Assembly (NCBI GenBank): GCA_021776775.1
Contig: JAJFFE010000257.1
Location: 1-58,531, forward strand
DNA length: 58,531 nucleotides
Direction: 5' to 3'
Origin: Planctomycetota bacterium
GTDB lineage: Bacteria; Planctomycetota; UBA8108; UBA1146; JAJFFE01
Shown here: positions 43,727 through 52,610 of the stretch, one piece after another
Layout of the letters: each line of letters begins with the position of its first letter
How positions within the stretch are numbered: the first letter of the stretch is position 1
Notes under the pieces: generated by a model
The model's database searches: none
What the model saw: only the letters and a program-made list of their open reading frames with translations
What the model was told of the DNA's origin: nothing
Translations under genes and position numbers: made by a program

Positions 43727-44815
43727 ATGCCTGAGGCGCTCAGCCAAGACGAAGTCGACGCACTGCTCAACCTCGTTCAGAACATGAACGAAGGCGACGC
43801 TGACGGCATCGCTCCCAGCACGGACAGCGGCTTTGGCAATGCCATGGGCACGCCCGGTACGATCCCCGCTCCGATCCCAGGCTTCGAACAATTCAACGCG
43901 CTGCCAAGCCATCAGATCAATGTCTACGACTTCAAACGTCCCGAGCGCGTGTCGAAGAGCCAGGTCATCGCCCTCGAGGCGCTCCACGAAGTCTTCGCCC
44001 GAAACGTCAGCGCCTCCCTCTCGGGCTACCTTCGAACGATTCTCGAAGTACGGCTGATCTCCGTCGAGCAGTTCACGTACTCCGAGTTCACGATGTCTCT
44101 ACCGATCCCAACGTCGTTCAACCTGCTGTCCTGCGCGCCCCTCGAGGGAAACATCATTCTCGAAGTGAACCCGTCGATTCTGTACCCGATCATCGACCGG
44201 TTGCTCGGGGGCGGTAAGTGCGAAGCGATGTACCTCGAGCGACCGTTCACAAACATCGAACTCGCCTTGGTGAACACCATCTTGTCGCGAGTGATGGATC
44301 AGTTGAAAGAGACCTGGGAAAGCGTCAAAGAGATCGACTTTCAACTCTACGAGACGGAGTCGAATCCGTTTCTTCTGCAGATCGTCGCGCCGAACGAACC
44401 CATCGTCCTGTTGTCGTTCGAAGCTCTCATGGGTGAGTACTCCGGGATGATCAACGTTTGCATCCCGTTCAAAGTGATCGAGCCGATCATGCCCGAGTTC
44501 TCCCAATCGAACTGGTTCAGCTCGTCGAAGCCCCGCGAAGGGCGCAGCGGGCGAGAACAGATCCTCAGCAACATCTTCAACTCGAGAGTCGAGATCGCTG
44601 CGGTCCTGGGCGAAACGCCGCTCAGCATGGACGACATTCTGACTCTGAGTGAAGGCGACGTGATCGACACCGGCGTACGCGCGGACTCGCCTGTGTCGCT
44701 CTTGATCCAAGGACGCCGCAAGTTCCGAGGCGTACCCGGAGTCAAAGACGGCAAGAAGGTGGTTCGGATCGAGAACGAAATCCTGCCGTCGGATCCGGAC
44801 GCCGAAGAAGGCTAG
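43727..44815 (+). CDS. fliM: Flagellar motor switch protein FliM
   Basis: C-ring component that binds phosphorylated CheY and sets rotation direction. The 362 residues begin with the CheY-binding motif LSQDEVDALL. A linker follows, then the CheC-like middle domain (about 60-260), with YDFKRPERVSKSQ and SLPIPTSFNLLSCAPLEGN. A C-terminal SpoA/C-ring domain spans about 280-350 (SRVEIAAVLGETPLSMDDILTLSEGDV). No other flagellar gene is in the window. The strong terminator just downstream ends the unit. Confidence 0.95.
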   Translation: MPEALSQDEVDALLNLVQNMNEGDADGIAPSTDSGFGNAMGTPGTIPAPIPGFEQFNALPSHQINVYDFKRPERVSKSQVIALEALHEVFARNVSASLSGYLRTILEVRLISVEQFTYSEFTMSLPIPTSFNLLSCAPLEGNIILEVNPSILYPIIDRLLGGGKCEAMYLERPFTNIELALVNTILSRVMDQLKETWESVKEIDFQLYETESNPFLLQIVAPNEPIVLLSFEALMGEYSGMINVCIPFKVIEPIMPEFSQSNWFSSSKPREGRSGREQILSNIFNSRVEIAAVLGETPLSMDDILTLSEGDVIDTGVRADSPVSLLIQGRRKFRGVPGVKDGKKVVRIENEILPSDPDAEEG

Positions 44816-44844
44816 CGAGGCGGCGCGTTCTGGGCGCACATGAA

Positions 44845-44887
44845 CAAACAGACCGCGCGAACCTCAGGGGCTCGCGCGGTCTGTTTG
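44845..44887 (+). terminator. Strong Rho-independent terminator of fliM
   Basis: A perfect 16-bp stem (44845-44860 with 44872-44887) has an 11-base loop, and its 3' strand ends CTGTTTG followed by CTTATG. It lies 30 bases after the fliM stop. A second, partial copy of the 3' arm (GCGCGGTCTG) follows at about 44896. Confidence 0.88.
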
Positions 44888-44978
44888 CTTATGCGCGCGG
44901 TCTGCTTGCACGGCCTTGATGAGTCCGTGCAGTGTACGTTTGACGAACAAACCGCCGGCCAATCTCGAACACGCTCCC

Positions 44979-46250
44979 TCAACGAGACGGTAGTTTGAGC
45001 ACCGCTCCAATTTTCAAGTTGTCGGGATCGATGTTCGGATTGTTGCTGGCAATCTCGGTCCAACGATAGCCCTTGCCGAGCGTGCGCTCGGCAATCTTGT
45101 ACAGGCTGTCCCCCTTGACCACGGTGTACGTGCCCGAAGCGGCGACGGCCCCCGACCGGGGCGAAGCACTAGCCTTCACGGGACGTGCCGTGGCAACACC
45201 GTTCGACGGTGCCGGAATGGTGATCTTCTTGCCCACGAAGAGGGCGCTCGACTCCGTCATTCCGGGGTTCGCCGCGATGATCTCCTTGAACAGGAGAGGC
45301 TTCCCGTAATAGAGCTCCGCGATGTCCCACAGAGTATCGTTGTCGACGATTGTGTGACTCTTCGGAAAACCTGCGACGGCGGTCGACGCGTCGCTCGCGT
45401 CGCGAGCGGTCGACACCGAATCGTCTGCCACGGTTTCGCGATCGATGTCGCTCAACGTTCCTCGCCCGTCTCCACCGGCCGAGCCGTCAGAGTCGCGATC
45501 GCTCACGGAATCTCGGTCGGTCTCGGGAGCCAAGCCTCGGTTCGGTCGCTGCGAACCGGAATCTTCGCCCTGCATCATGCGAAACAGCTCGTCCGGCGAG
45601 GTCAGCCCGCCTTCGACGTCCCCGCCCATCGGCCACGGATCATTTGCGTCTCGCGCGGCGACTGTCGACGGAGAGTCCTCCGCTTCGGAATCAGCCGACG
45701 CGCGCGGGTCACTCGGAATGCTCGGAGGGAACTGATCGTCGGTGTCGTCGAAGCGTGGCCCCGCCAAATCTGAGAGAGCGGGGTCCGAAGTAGTAGGGTC
45801 TAGCGTGGCCGGGTCGAGCGTGGCCGGGTCGCTCACACCAACGAAGCCGCCTTCGCGGTCCTCGTTGCGCACATTTCGCAGACCCGCCGCCCGCACGCCG
45901 CTGGCGCCAAGCCTGCCGTCGCTCGGATCCAACACCTTGGTCGAATCGGTCGACTGGTCGCCGGAGACCACACTCGAGTTCGAATCGCCGATCGATCCGT
46001 TGTCTGTGTCCGAGGCCTCGTCGTCCCCTGGCAAATCGCTAACGTTCTTAGCGGGATTACCGCCCTCGTCGTCACCGAGCGAACTGAACCCGCCCGAATC
46101 CGAGTCATCGCCTGAGCCGGAGCTCGCCGAAGACGAGCTGTTATCGGTCTGGCCGACTCCGTCCGAAATATCCTGATCCAGGATACGAACGAAGCAAATC
46201 ACGAGGAGCAACAATCCGAGCACGATTCCGATCTTGGCACCCGTGGCCAT
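44979..46250 (-). CDS. LysM-domain membrane protein with long acidic linker
   Basis: A 423-residue protein. An N-terminal TM helix (IGIVLGLLLLVICFVRILD) precedes about 270 residues of Ser/Asp/Gly-rich disordered sequence. The linker has a small repeat (DPATLDPATLDPTTSDPALSD) and many acidic groups. At the end are two LysM domains, about 293-350 (SHTIVDNDTLWDIAELYYG) and 371-423 (GTYTVVKGDSLYKIAERTLG). LysM binds peptidoglycan or other GlcNAc polymers, so it probably reaches from the inner membrane to the wall. AAGGGA lies before the ATG. Confidence 0.85.
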   Translation of the reverse strand: MATGAKIGIVLGLLLLVICFVRILDQDISDGVGQTDNSSSSASSGSGDDSDSGGFSSLGDDEGGNPAKNVSDLPGDDEASDTDNGSIGDSNSSVVSGDQSTDSTKVLDPSDGRLGASGVRAAGLRNVRNEDREGGFVGVSDPATLDPATLDPTTSDPALSDLAGPRFDDTDDQFPPSIPSDPRASADSEAEDSPSTVAARDANDPWPMGGDVEGGLTSPDELFRMMQGEDSGSQRPNRGLAPETDRDSVSDRDSDGSAGGDGRGTLSDIDRETVADDSVSTARDASDASTAVAGFPKSHTIVDNDTLWDIAELYYGKPLLFKEIIAANPGMTESSALFVGKKITIPAPSNGVATARPVKASASPRSGAVAASGTYTVVKGDSLYKIAERTLGKGYRWTEIASNNPNIDPDNLKIGAVLKLPSR

Positions 46251-46490
46251 CGGAGTCCCTTCTTCCTCAGTCGAAGCGGTCTAGAGCCACTCGTTCACGC
46301 TTTGTGAAAACGAGGCTCCCGAGGCTTCTGGCGAGCGTTCATTTATGCGGGCGGTTGAGTCATCAGAGATCCGGACCGAGGCGATCGGGAACCTGACGGG
46401 CGGGCGGCATACGCAAAAGTTTTAGCGATCCATCGACGAATTGCAAAGAGAAACAGCGATAGAAGCCGTTCTTGTCCAAGACGTTCGACA
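46251..46490. other. Intergenic region between secDF and the LysM gene
   Basis: Between the LysM start and the secDF terminator I see no coding frame with a ribosome binding site and no RNA gene. It should hold the promoter of the LysM gene. Confidence 0.5.
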
Positions 46491-46549
46491 AAAGCAAAAC
46501 AAGCCTCGCGATCCGGCGACTGACGTCGAACCCGGAACGCAAGGCTTGT
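46491..46549 (-). terminator. Rho-independent terminator of secDF
   Basis: On the minus strand, a 12-bp stem (46549-46538 with 46510-46499, one G-T pair) continues into TCCGG/CCGGA and CGAC/GTCG stems with a TGAC/GTCA loop. It is followed by TTTTGCTTTT. Placed 27 bases after the secDF stop. Confidence 0.88.
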
Positions 46550-46575
46550 CAAACTTCGGAACAACCCGTCCGACG

Positions 46576-49266
46576 CTACAGTTCGCCGGCCGCCGCTGCT
46601 TCTTGCAGCACGAGTTCGCGCCGCGCCTCAGCCTTCTGCTGGAAGAAGATCAACGCCGGGCTCGCCACGTAAATCGACGAGTAGGTTCCGACGACAACTC
46701 CGACGCAGAGCGCAAACGCGAATCCGTGAAGCGCTTCCCCTCCCCAAATGAGGAGGATCGTGACGACCAAGAACGTCGTCACCGACGTCAAGACGGTCCG
46801 GCTCAGCGTGTCGTTGATCGACGAGTTGACCACCTTCTCGTAGTCGATGTTGCGCTTCTTGCCCGCGACGTTCTCCCGGATACGGTCGAAAATCACGATG
46901 GTGTCGTTCAGCGAGTACCCGACCACGGTCAGAAGTCCCGCCACCACCGGCAAGTTGATCTTCAGGTTGAGGAAGCTGCCGAAGAGAAGATCTCCGACCG
47001 CCAGCGCGCCCAATGTGAAGAAGATATCGTGGACTAATGCCACGATAGCAGCGAGTCCGAAGGTGAAGTGGAAGCGGAGCGAGATGTAGAAGATGATCGC
47101 CGCGAACGCGAGGATCATCGCAATGAACACCTTGCTCTGCATGTCCTGCGCGACTCGCGAACCGATCGTGTTCACTTCCGCGAACGGCTCCGCCAGCTGT
47201 ATCTTGTTCTCACCATTATTGGACGTGTCGCGGAACACCTTCATGAGCTGATCATGGAGGACACCCGCCGTCGGTTGCGGCGTGGAGACCACGGTAAAGG
47301 TCGACCAGACGCCGACCCCACTGCCCTTGGCGGCCACTGTGTCGACAGGGTACTCCGCCGCCGTCAGCAAACCTTTGACACTGTCCGCGGTCAGCGGCAG
47401 CCCACCCGCGGCGCGAAGGTTCAGATCGGCCGAGTAGACGTTCGTGTCGCTGGTCGACTCGTTCTCGAGCGACTCCGGCGCCAACCACCCCATTCCGCGG
47501 AGTGCCTCTTCGACCTTCGCCTTGAAAGCGTTGGCGGCCGACAGCTTCGCGACTTCGGTGCTGTCAGCGCTCTCCTTCGTCTGCACGGTTCGAGTCCGAA
47601 CCGAAAACGCAGTCGCCTTCTGACCGATCGGGTCGAGGGCTTGAACTTGAACGTCCGTGTATTGGGATCCAGTCCCGAGCTGCGACACCAGATCGCGAAT
47701 TTCTTTTTCGGAGCGCGGCTCCTGTAGATTCGCCACCAACCGAGTTCCCCCGGTGAAGTCGATCCCGAGACTCTCCTTGTTGCGAGCGATGAGGCAGCCG
47801 AGGCCGATCACAATGAGAACGATCGACGCCGTCTTTGCCATCTTGCGGTAGGCCAAGAAGTCGATCTTCGGATCGTCGATCAACTTCTTCATCTTCACGT
47901 CGGTCAACGTGCCCCGCATGACGAGGAAACTGATGAGCAGTCGACTGAAGAAGAGCGACGAGAAGAAGGTGCAGATAATCCCGACCGACAGAACGACCGC
48001 GAATCCCTTGATGGGACCGGTTCCGTTGACGAACAGAATCCACGCGGTAATCAACGTCGTCAGGTTTGCGTCGAGAATCGTGCTGAACGCTCGAGAGAAA
48101 CCGGACGAGATCGATTGCGAAAGACCGCGTCCTCGCTGCCGTTCTTCCCGAATTCGCTCGTAGATCAGAATGTTCGCGTCGACCGCCATACCGACCGTCA
48201 ACAGCAGCCCGGCAAAGCCGGGTAGCGTCAGGCTGTTCTGAAACAGAACGAGCAGCGTGTACACCAGCGTCAGGTTGAAGCCGAGCGTGAGAGCGGCGAT
48301 ACCACCCAACACCAAACGGTAGTAGAACATGAGGAAAGCGAGGACCAGGACCAGTCCGATCACCATCGCTTGGGTGCCGCGCTTGATCGACTCTTGCCCG
48401 AGCAGAGATCCGACGCGGTTCTCACTCTCGTACTCGGGAGCGACCGGCAAGCTACCGGAGCGCAACAGAGTCACAATGTCGTTGACCTCTTCTTGAGTGA
48501 AGTTTCCGGTCAATTGACCTTCGGTGGAGATCCTACTCTGAATCGTCGCGACACTCTTGGTCACGCCGTCGAGCACCATCGCCAGTCGTTGGCCCACGCT
48601 CGGTCCGGTCAGTTCGCCGAACGCTGCGCCACCGACCGCGTTGAACTTGAATCCGACGGCCGGCATGCTGAACTTGTCGACCGTACTGAAGGCGTCGCTG
48701 AGGTTCTTACCATCGACGTAGGTCGCAGGCGCACTCTCGACGACGAGCTTGCCACCGGAGGTGCCGTCTTGGACGACAATCCGCGCGGGGAACTCGTCCA
48801 TCTCTTTGCCTGGCTCACCGGCAGCTTTCTTATCTTCGTTCTCTCGCCACTCGCGAGCGTACTGTTCCGCCGCGATTTCGATCTCGGCGAGGTTCTGCTG
48901 GTACTCCTCGGCGGAAACCAAGTGAATCGTGAGACGACCGGCCTCTTCGATCCCGCTCTTGATGCGCTCGATCTCTTTGTTGTCGGCTGATGGGATCTGA
49001 ATAACGAGGCTGCGGTTGCCGCGCGGGGTGATGCTCAGTTCCTTGATGCCGTACTGGTCAAATCGGTTTGACAGGATCTGTTTCACTTCGTCGAGAGCAG
49101 TGCTCCGACGGGCGGCGTCGACCTTGTTAATATCGACCGTGTACGTCAGCTCGGTCCCCCCGCGGAGGTCGATTCCAAGCTGTACATCGGTCGTACTGAT
49201 GACCAAGAGGCAGCCGGCTAAGAGGAGCGCGACGAACGCGAACCCGCCCCCGGTTTTCCTGAACAT
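46576..49266 (-). CDS. secDF: Protein translocase SecDF fusion
   Basis: Uses proton-motive force to pull proteins through SecYEG. The 896-residue single chain joins SecD and SecF. The SecD half has GIDLRGGTELTYTVD, the P1 domain (about 60-320), TLPGFAGLLLTVGMAVDANILIYERIREE and its six TMs. The SecF half starts near residue 520 with GIDFTGGTRLVAN and ends GYSLNDTIVIFDRIREN. I chose the ATG at 49266, which has GAGGA upstream; the longer frame adds a low-complexity stretch. Such fusions occur in Bacillus and planctomycetes. It follows yajC by 88 bases. Confidence 0.96.
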   Translation of the reverse strand: MFRKTGGGFAFVALLLAGCLLVISTTDVQLGIDLRGGTELTYTVDINKVDAARRSTALDEVKQILSNRFDQYGIKELSITPRGNRSLVIQIPSADNKEIERIKSGIEEAGRLTIHLVSAEEYQQNLAEIEIAAEQYAREWRENEDKKAAGEPGKEMDEFPARIVVQDGTSGGKLVVESAPATYVDGKNLSDAFSTVDKFSMPAVGFKFNAVGGAAFGELTGPSVGQRLAMVLDGVTKSVATIQSRISTEGQLTGNFTQEEVNDIVTLLRSGSLPVAPEYESENRVGSLLGQESIKRGTQAMVIGLVLVLAFLMFYYRLVLGGIAALTLGFNLTLVYTLLVLFQNSLTLPGFAGLLLTVGMAVDANILIYERIREERQRGRGLSQSISSGFSRAFSTILDANLTTLITAWILFVNGTGPIKGFAVVLSVGIICTFFSSLFFSRLLISFLVMRGTLTDVKMKKLIDDPKIDFLAYRKMAKTASIVLIVIGLGCLIARNKESLGIDFTGGTRLVANLQEPRSEKEIRDLVSQLGTGSQYTDVQVQALDPIGQKATAFSVRTRTVQTKESADSTEVAKLSAANAFKAKVEEALRGMGWLAPESLENESTSDTNVYSADLNLRAAGGLPLTADSVKGLLTAAEYPVDTVAAKGSGVGVWSTFTVVSTPQPTAGVLHDQLMKVFRDTSNNGENKIQLAEPFAEVNTIGSRVAQDMQSKVFIAMILAFAAIIFYISLRFHFTFGLAAIVALVHDIFFTLGALAVGDLLFGSFLNLKINLPVVAGLLTVVGYSLNDTIVIFDRIRENVAGKKRNIDYEKVVNSSINDTLSRTVLTSVTTFLVVTILLIWGGEALHGFAFALCVGVVVGTYSSIYVASPALIFFQQKAEARRELVLQEAAAAGEL

Positions 49267-49354
49267 CCGAAGTCCTCGGCTTTCTGTCGCCCCCGAAACA
49301 CTCTCGCCGGGGACGTTCACTTTTTTGCTGACAGGATCGAAAGTCGAACGCGTG

Positions 49355-49756
49355 TTAGTTCGCGCTCTCGACCGTCTCGTTCTTGGTGTTGTTCTTATCG
49401 TTCGCACCGGCGTCATCTCTGATCACGGTGGTGACGCTCGAACGAACCATCGTCAATTTCACATTCTGAGATGCATCGACCAGGAGCACGACTTGGTCGT
49501 TCTCTTTTTCCACTTTGTGGATCGTGCCGATAATCCCTGAGCTCGTCTGAACTCGATCGCCCTTCTTCAGTTCATTGACCAACCGCTGCTGTTCGGCCTG
49601 CTGCTTCCGTTGCGGACGGAAGATCAGGAACCAGAACACCAGGTACATCGCCAAGGCCATGAAGATGAGATTGAACATACCACCGCCACCAGCTTCACCG
49701 TCGCCCCCGGCGGCCGGGGTACTCACTGCGAGGATGAGCTGAACAGGCAAGGACAT
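49355..49756 (-). CDS. yajC: Preprotein translocase auxiliary subunit YajC
   Basis: Small partner of SecDF, 133 residues. One TM helix (FNLIFMALAMYLVFWFLIF) is followed by RPQRKQQAEQQ and LKKGDRVQTSSGIIGTI, the YajC signature. A Gly-rich N-terminal segment precedes the TM, and the C-terminus is rich in Asn/Lys. I start at the ATG at 49756. The gene lies in the conserved order tgt-yajC-secDF. Confidence 0.95.
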   Translation of the reverse strand: MSLPVQLILAVSTPAAGGDGEAGGGGMFNLIFMALAMYLVFWFLIFRPQRKQQAEQQRLVNELKKGDRVQTSSGIIGTIHKVEKENDQVVLLVDASQNVKLTMVRSSVTTVIRDDAGANDKNNTKNETVESAN

Positions 49757-50041
49757 ATGAATCCCATCTAAGCGGTGGTCGAACACGACCGACGACGCTG
49801 AAACCGCGCGACATCAGCACCGTGCAAACGCGGTGTTGCGTCGTATCGGTTCAACGATTGGAAGGACTGAGAACGCCCAAAAGCCAGTTCAACGAGCCGC
49901 TTCTCCGAGGCGAACTCGGCGAGTGGAACGTTAAACCTTAGCAGTACTGGGCCTTACTCCAAACTGAGACGAAGGGGCGGATTATAGACGACGGCTCTGA
50001 TGGCGCAAGGGGGCTCTTGCGCTGCCTTGCCGACCGTGCGA
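49757..50041. other. Intergenic region between tgt and yajC
   Basis: 285 bases without a credible gene or RNA. In most genomes tgt and yajC are much closer. No clear terminator or promoter is visible, so yajC-secDF may have its own promoter here. Confidence 0.45.
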
Positions 50042-51166
50042 TCAGCGCCAGCGCTGGGTGAATTCGGCGAACGTCCCGGAGCGGATCGCGCCGCGGATAT
50101 CCTCCAGCAACCGGTGAAAAACCCTGAGGTTGTGAATGCTGTTGAGGGTGTAGGACAGCAGCTCTCCGCGGCGCAGGAGGTGGTGCAGAAAGCCTCGGGA
50201 AAACCGGGCGCAGGTGTAGCAATCGCAGCGCTCGTCGACCGGGTTCGGGTCGTCCTTGTGCTGGCTGTTCTTCAGCCGCACGATCTCGCCGTCGGTCCGG
50301 AACAGGTATCCGCTGCGTGCGTTCCGGGTCGGGAGAACACAGTCGAACATGTCGATCCCGGACCCGATGGCGTGCACGAACTCCTGAAACCCGGTCACCC
50401 CCATCAGATACCGGGGCCGCGCCGGTGGAAGTCCGCGAACTCCCACGGGAATGGTCGCGAGAAGCTTGTCACGGTCCTCCCCGACGCTCACGCCGCCTAC
50501 GGCAAACCCGTCGAACGGCGCCACCCGGGAGTCGATTTCGAGCAGCCGCTCGGTGCACTCGTCTCGCAGGTCCTCGTGAGATCCGCCCTGCTGGATCGCG
50601 AAGACCGCCATCGGTGCGTGTGTGTGAAGGTCAGCTCTCGCCTGGGCCGAGCGTTCGGCCCACAGAATTGTGCGTTCCATGGCGCGGCGCATGCCGTCGC
50701 GATCTTCCTGCGGCGGCGGGCAATGGTCGAGCACCATGGCGATGTCAGAGCCCAACTCCGCTTGGATCCGCAGCACCCCCTCCGGGTCGAGGAACACGTC
50801 GCGGCCGTCGAGATGGGACTTGAAGCGCACCCCGGAGTCGTCGATCGATCGCAGCTCTGCGAGTGACAACACTTGGAATCCACCGGAATCGGTAAGAATA
50901 GGCCCGTCCCAACCCATGAACGGGTGCAGCCCCCCGAGGCGACGAACCGTCTCTTCGCCGGGACGCAGGTGCAGGTGGTAGGTGTTCGACAACACGATCT
51001 GCGCCCCGAGCTCGACGAGCTGGTCCGGCAAGACGGCCTTCACCGACCCACGCGTCCCGACCGGCATGAAGGCGGGCGTTTCGATCACACCGTGCGGCGT
51101 CGACAGCTGGCCGACTCGGCTTTCACCGTCCCGATGCGAGACCTTGAACGAGAATCCAGGAATCAC
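50042..51166 (-). CDS. tgt: tRNA-guanine transglycosylase
   Basis: Exchanges G34 for preQ1 in Asp, Asn, His and Tyr tRNAs (queuosine pathway). The 374 residues show TPAFMPVGTRGSVKAV, SNTYHLHLRPG, LTDSGGFQVLSL (active-site Asp), GGVSVGEDRDK, the nucleophile Asp region DMFDCVLPTRNAR and the zinc site CDCYTCARF with a later His. The start is GTG at 51166, 7 bases after the SpoIID-like stop. queA is not here. Confidence 0.97.
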   Translation of the reverse strand: MIPGFSFKVSHRDGESRVGQLSTPHGVIETPAFMPVGTRGSVKAVLPDQLVELGAQIVLSNTYHLHLRPGEETVRRLGGLHPFMGWDGPILTDSGGFQVLSLAELRSIDDSGVRFKSHLDGRDVFLDPEGVLRIQAELGSDIAMVLDHCPPPQEDRDGMRRAMERTILWAERSAQARADLHTHAPMAVFAIQQGGSHEDLRDECTERLLEIDSRVAPFDGFAVGGVSVGEDRDKLLATIPVGVRGLPPARPRYLMGVTGFQEFVHAIGSGIDMFDCVLPTRNARSGYLFRTDGEIVRLKNSQHKDDPNPVDERCDCYTCARFSRGFLHHLLRRGELLSYTLNSIHNLRVFHRLLEDIRGAIRSGTFAEFTQRWR

Positions 51167-51173
51167 GAGCTGG

Positions 51174-52559
51174 CTACCACAGTTGGACGACGTCGGCGCC
51201 GCGATAGTAGAACTTCAAGATCTGGATCGCATCCAACCCTTCGACCGCAGCGCGCATCGCTCCCCGCTGGCACATTCCAACGCCGTGGCCAAACCCGTGC
51301 CCGGTGAAGTGAAACGCGTCGCCCTGCTTGGTGATCGCGAACGAGGTCGACCGCAAATCCCGAAACCCGCCGTCGAACAACAGACGATTGCGAAACTCGG
51401 TCGCGTCCAACTCGAAGTGTCCGCCGGAGTGGGTGATCTTGACGTAGGTCGCGTGGCCGCCTTTTTGTTTGTCGACCGGCTCGATCTTCGAGATGCGTCC
51501 GAGCGCGATGTTGTACGGCGGGGCGGCCGCCACCCGCTTGATGACGTTACGAATCTCCTTCTCGGGGATCGAGCAGCTCCAGCCCTTCTTGGTAAAGCGC
51601 TCGTTGCGGCAGTACGTGCATCGGACCGACGTCAACGTCTTGATATTGGGCGTTCCGAACGTCGCGCTACCCCCGGCCGTATGCCCCCCGCAGGTCGAAT
51701 GGTACTGCGACTTGAAGAGTCGACCTTGGTGGAACAGCACCTCGCCGCGCGTGCTCTGAACGGCGTCGAGTATCGCGCTGTCTTGCTTGCCGCCCACGTA
51801 CTTCTGCGAACGGATCGACGCATCGACGTGGATTCGCGCGCCCGGTGAACGGGTCAGCATTTGATAGAGCGCAAACGTACGGGCGGCGATCGCTTGTGCC
51901 TGCAACGCCGCCGGCTCGGCCGAGGTCATCTCTCCGGCGAGGACTCCCGCGAGGTAACGCTCCATGGGAAGGCGGTTGACCATGCGCCAGCTACCGGTGC
52001 CCTCAGCGTCCGGAATCCACGTGAACTCGATCCAGCCCTCGTAGCGGCGACCGCCGACTTCGGTGTACGGCGCACCGTCGGCGCGCACCCGGAATTGCTG
52101 ACCGTCGTAGAACTGGTAGCCGCGCGGACCGGACTTCGACTTCTTCGCCAGCTCCGGCGCGACGGCAAAGATCCACCGCCCGTCGCCTTTCTTACGGTAT
52201 TCGACCGACATGGTGGCCAGCGGCACGATCTGCGTGGCGGTCTTTCCCGGAACGATCTTCTTACTCTTGTCGCGATCCGGCGCTTCGAGTCGGAACCGTC
52301 CGGTACTCGATCCGAATGTGACGCGCTTGGGGTCTCTCAGGAGTTGCACCCCGATGGTCGGCTCACCGTTGGTCGACTCGGCAGCGCCCGGCGACTGCAC
52401 GGTCCCCGGCGTCGTCTCCGGTGATTGTGCGACCCCGACGGCGGACGTCATCGCCAACGTCACGATCGACAACAACAAGACCCCAGCCACGGATCCGACG
52501 TGGCGCTGCGTGGGCGTTCGTCTCGAAGTACGGACAGGATTCCCGGTTCGCGCGATCAT
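51174..52559 (-). CDS. SpoIID/LytB-family protein (possible lytic transglycosylase)
   Basis: A 461-residue secreted protein. A signal anchor is at about residues 22-45 (VGSVAGVLLLSIVTLAMTSAVG). The SpoIID domain (about 180-460) has MERYLAGVLAGEMTSAEPAALQAQAIAARTFA, with the catalytic Glu in GEM. Also present are YHSTCGGHTAG (conserved Cys/His) and the C-terminal TGHGFGHGVGMCQRGA. SpoIID cleaves glycan strands at denuded peptidoglycan; relatives are common outside spore formers. The ATG at 52559 is chosen. It lies between ruvB and tgt, where queA often sits. Confidence 0.92.
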   Translation of the reverse strand: MIARTGNPVRTSRRTPTQRHVGSVAGVLLLSIVTLAMTSAVGVAQSPETTPGTVQSPGAAESTNGEPTIGVQLLRDPKRVTFGSSTGRFRLEAPDRDKSKKIVPGKTATQIVPLATMSVEYRKKGDGRWIFAVAPELAKKSKSGPRGYQFYDGQQFRVRADGAPYTEVGGRRYEGWIEFTWIPDAEGTGSWRMVNRLPMERYLAGVLAGEMTSAEPAALQAQAIAARTFALYQMLTRSPGARIHVDASIRSQKYVGGKQDSAILDAVQSTRGEVLFHQGRLFKSQYHSTCGGHTAGGSATFGTPNIKTLTSVRCTYCRNERFTKKGWSCSIPEKEIRNVIKRVAAAPPYNIALGRISKIEPVDKQKGGHATYVKITHSGGHFELDATEFRNRLLFDGGFRDLRSTSFAITKQGDAFHFTGHGFGHGVGMCQRGAMRAAVEGLDAIQILKFYYRGADVVQLW

Positions 52560-52610
52560 GAGGCTTCGACTCCGTTGGTTCGGCAAGCCGCTCGGGCTCG
52601 AATTGCAATT

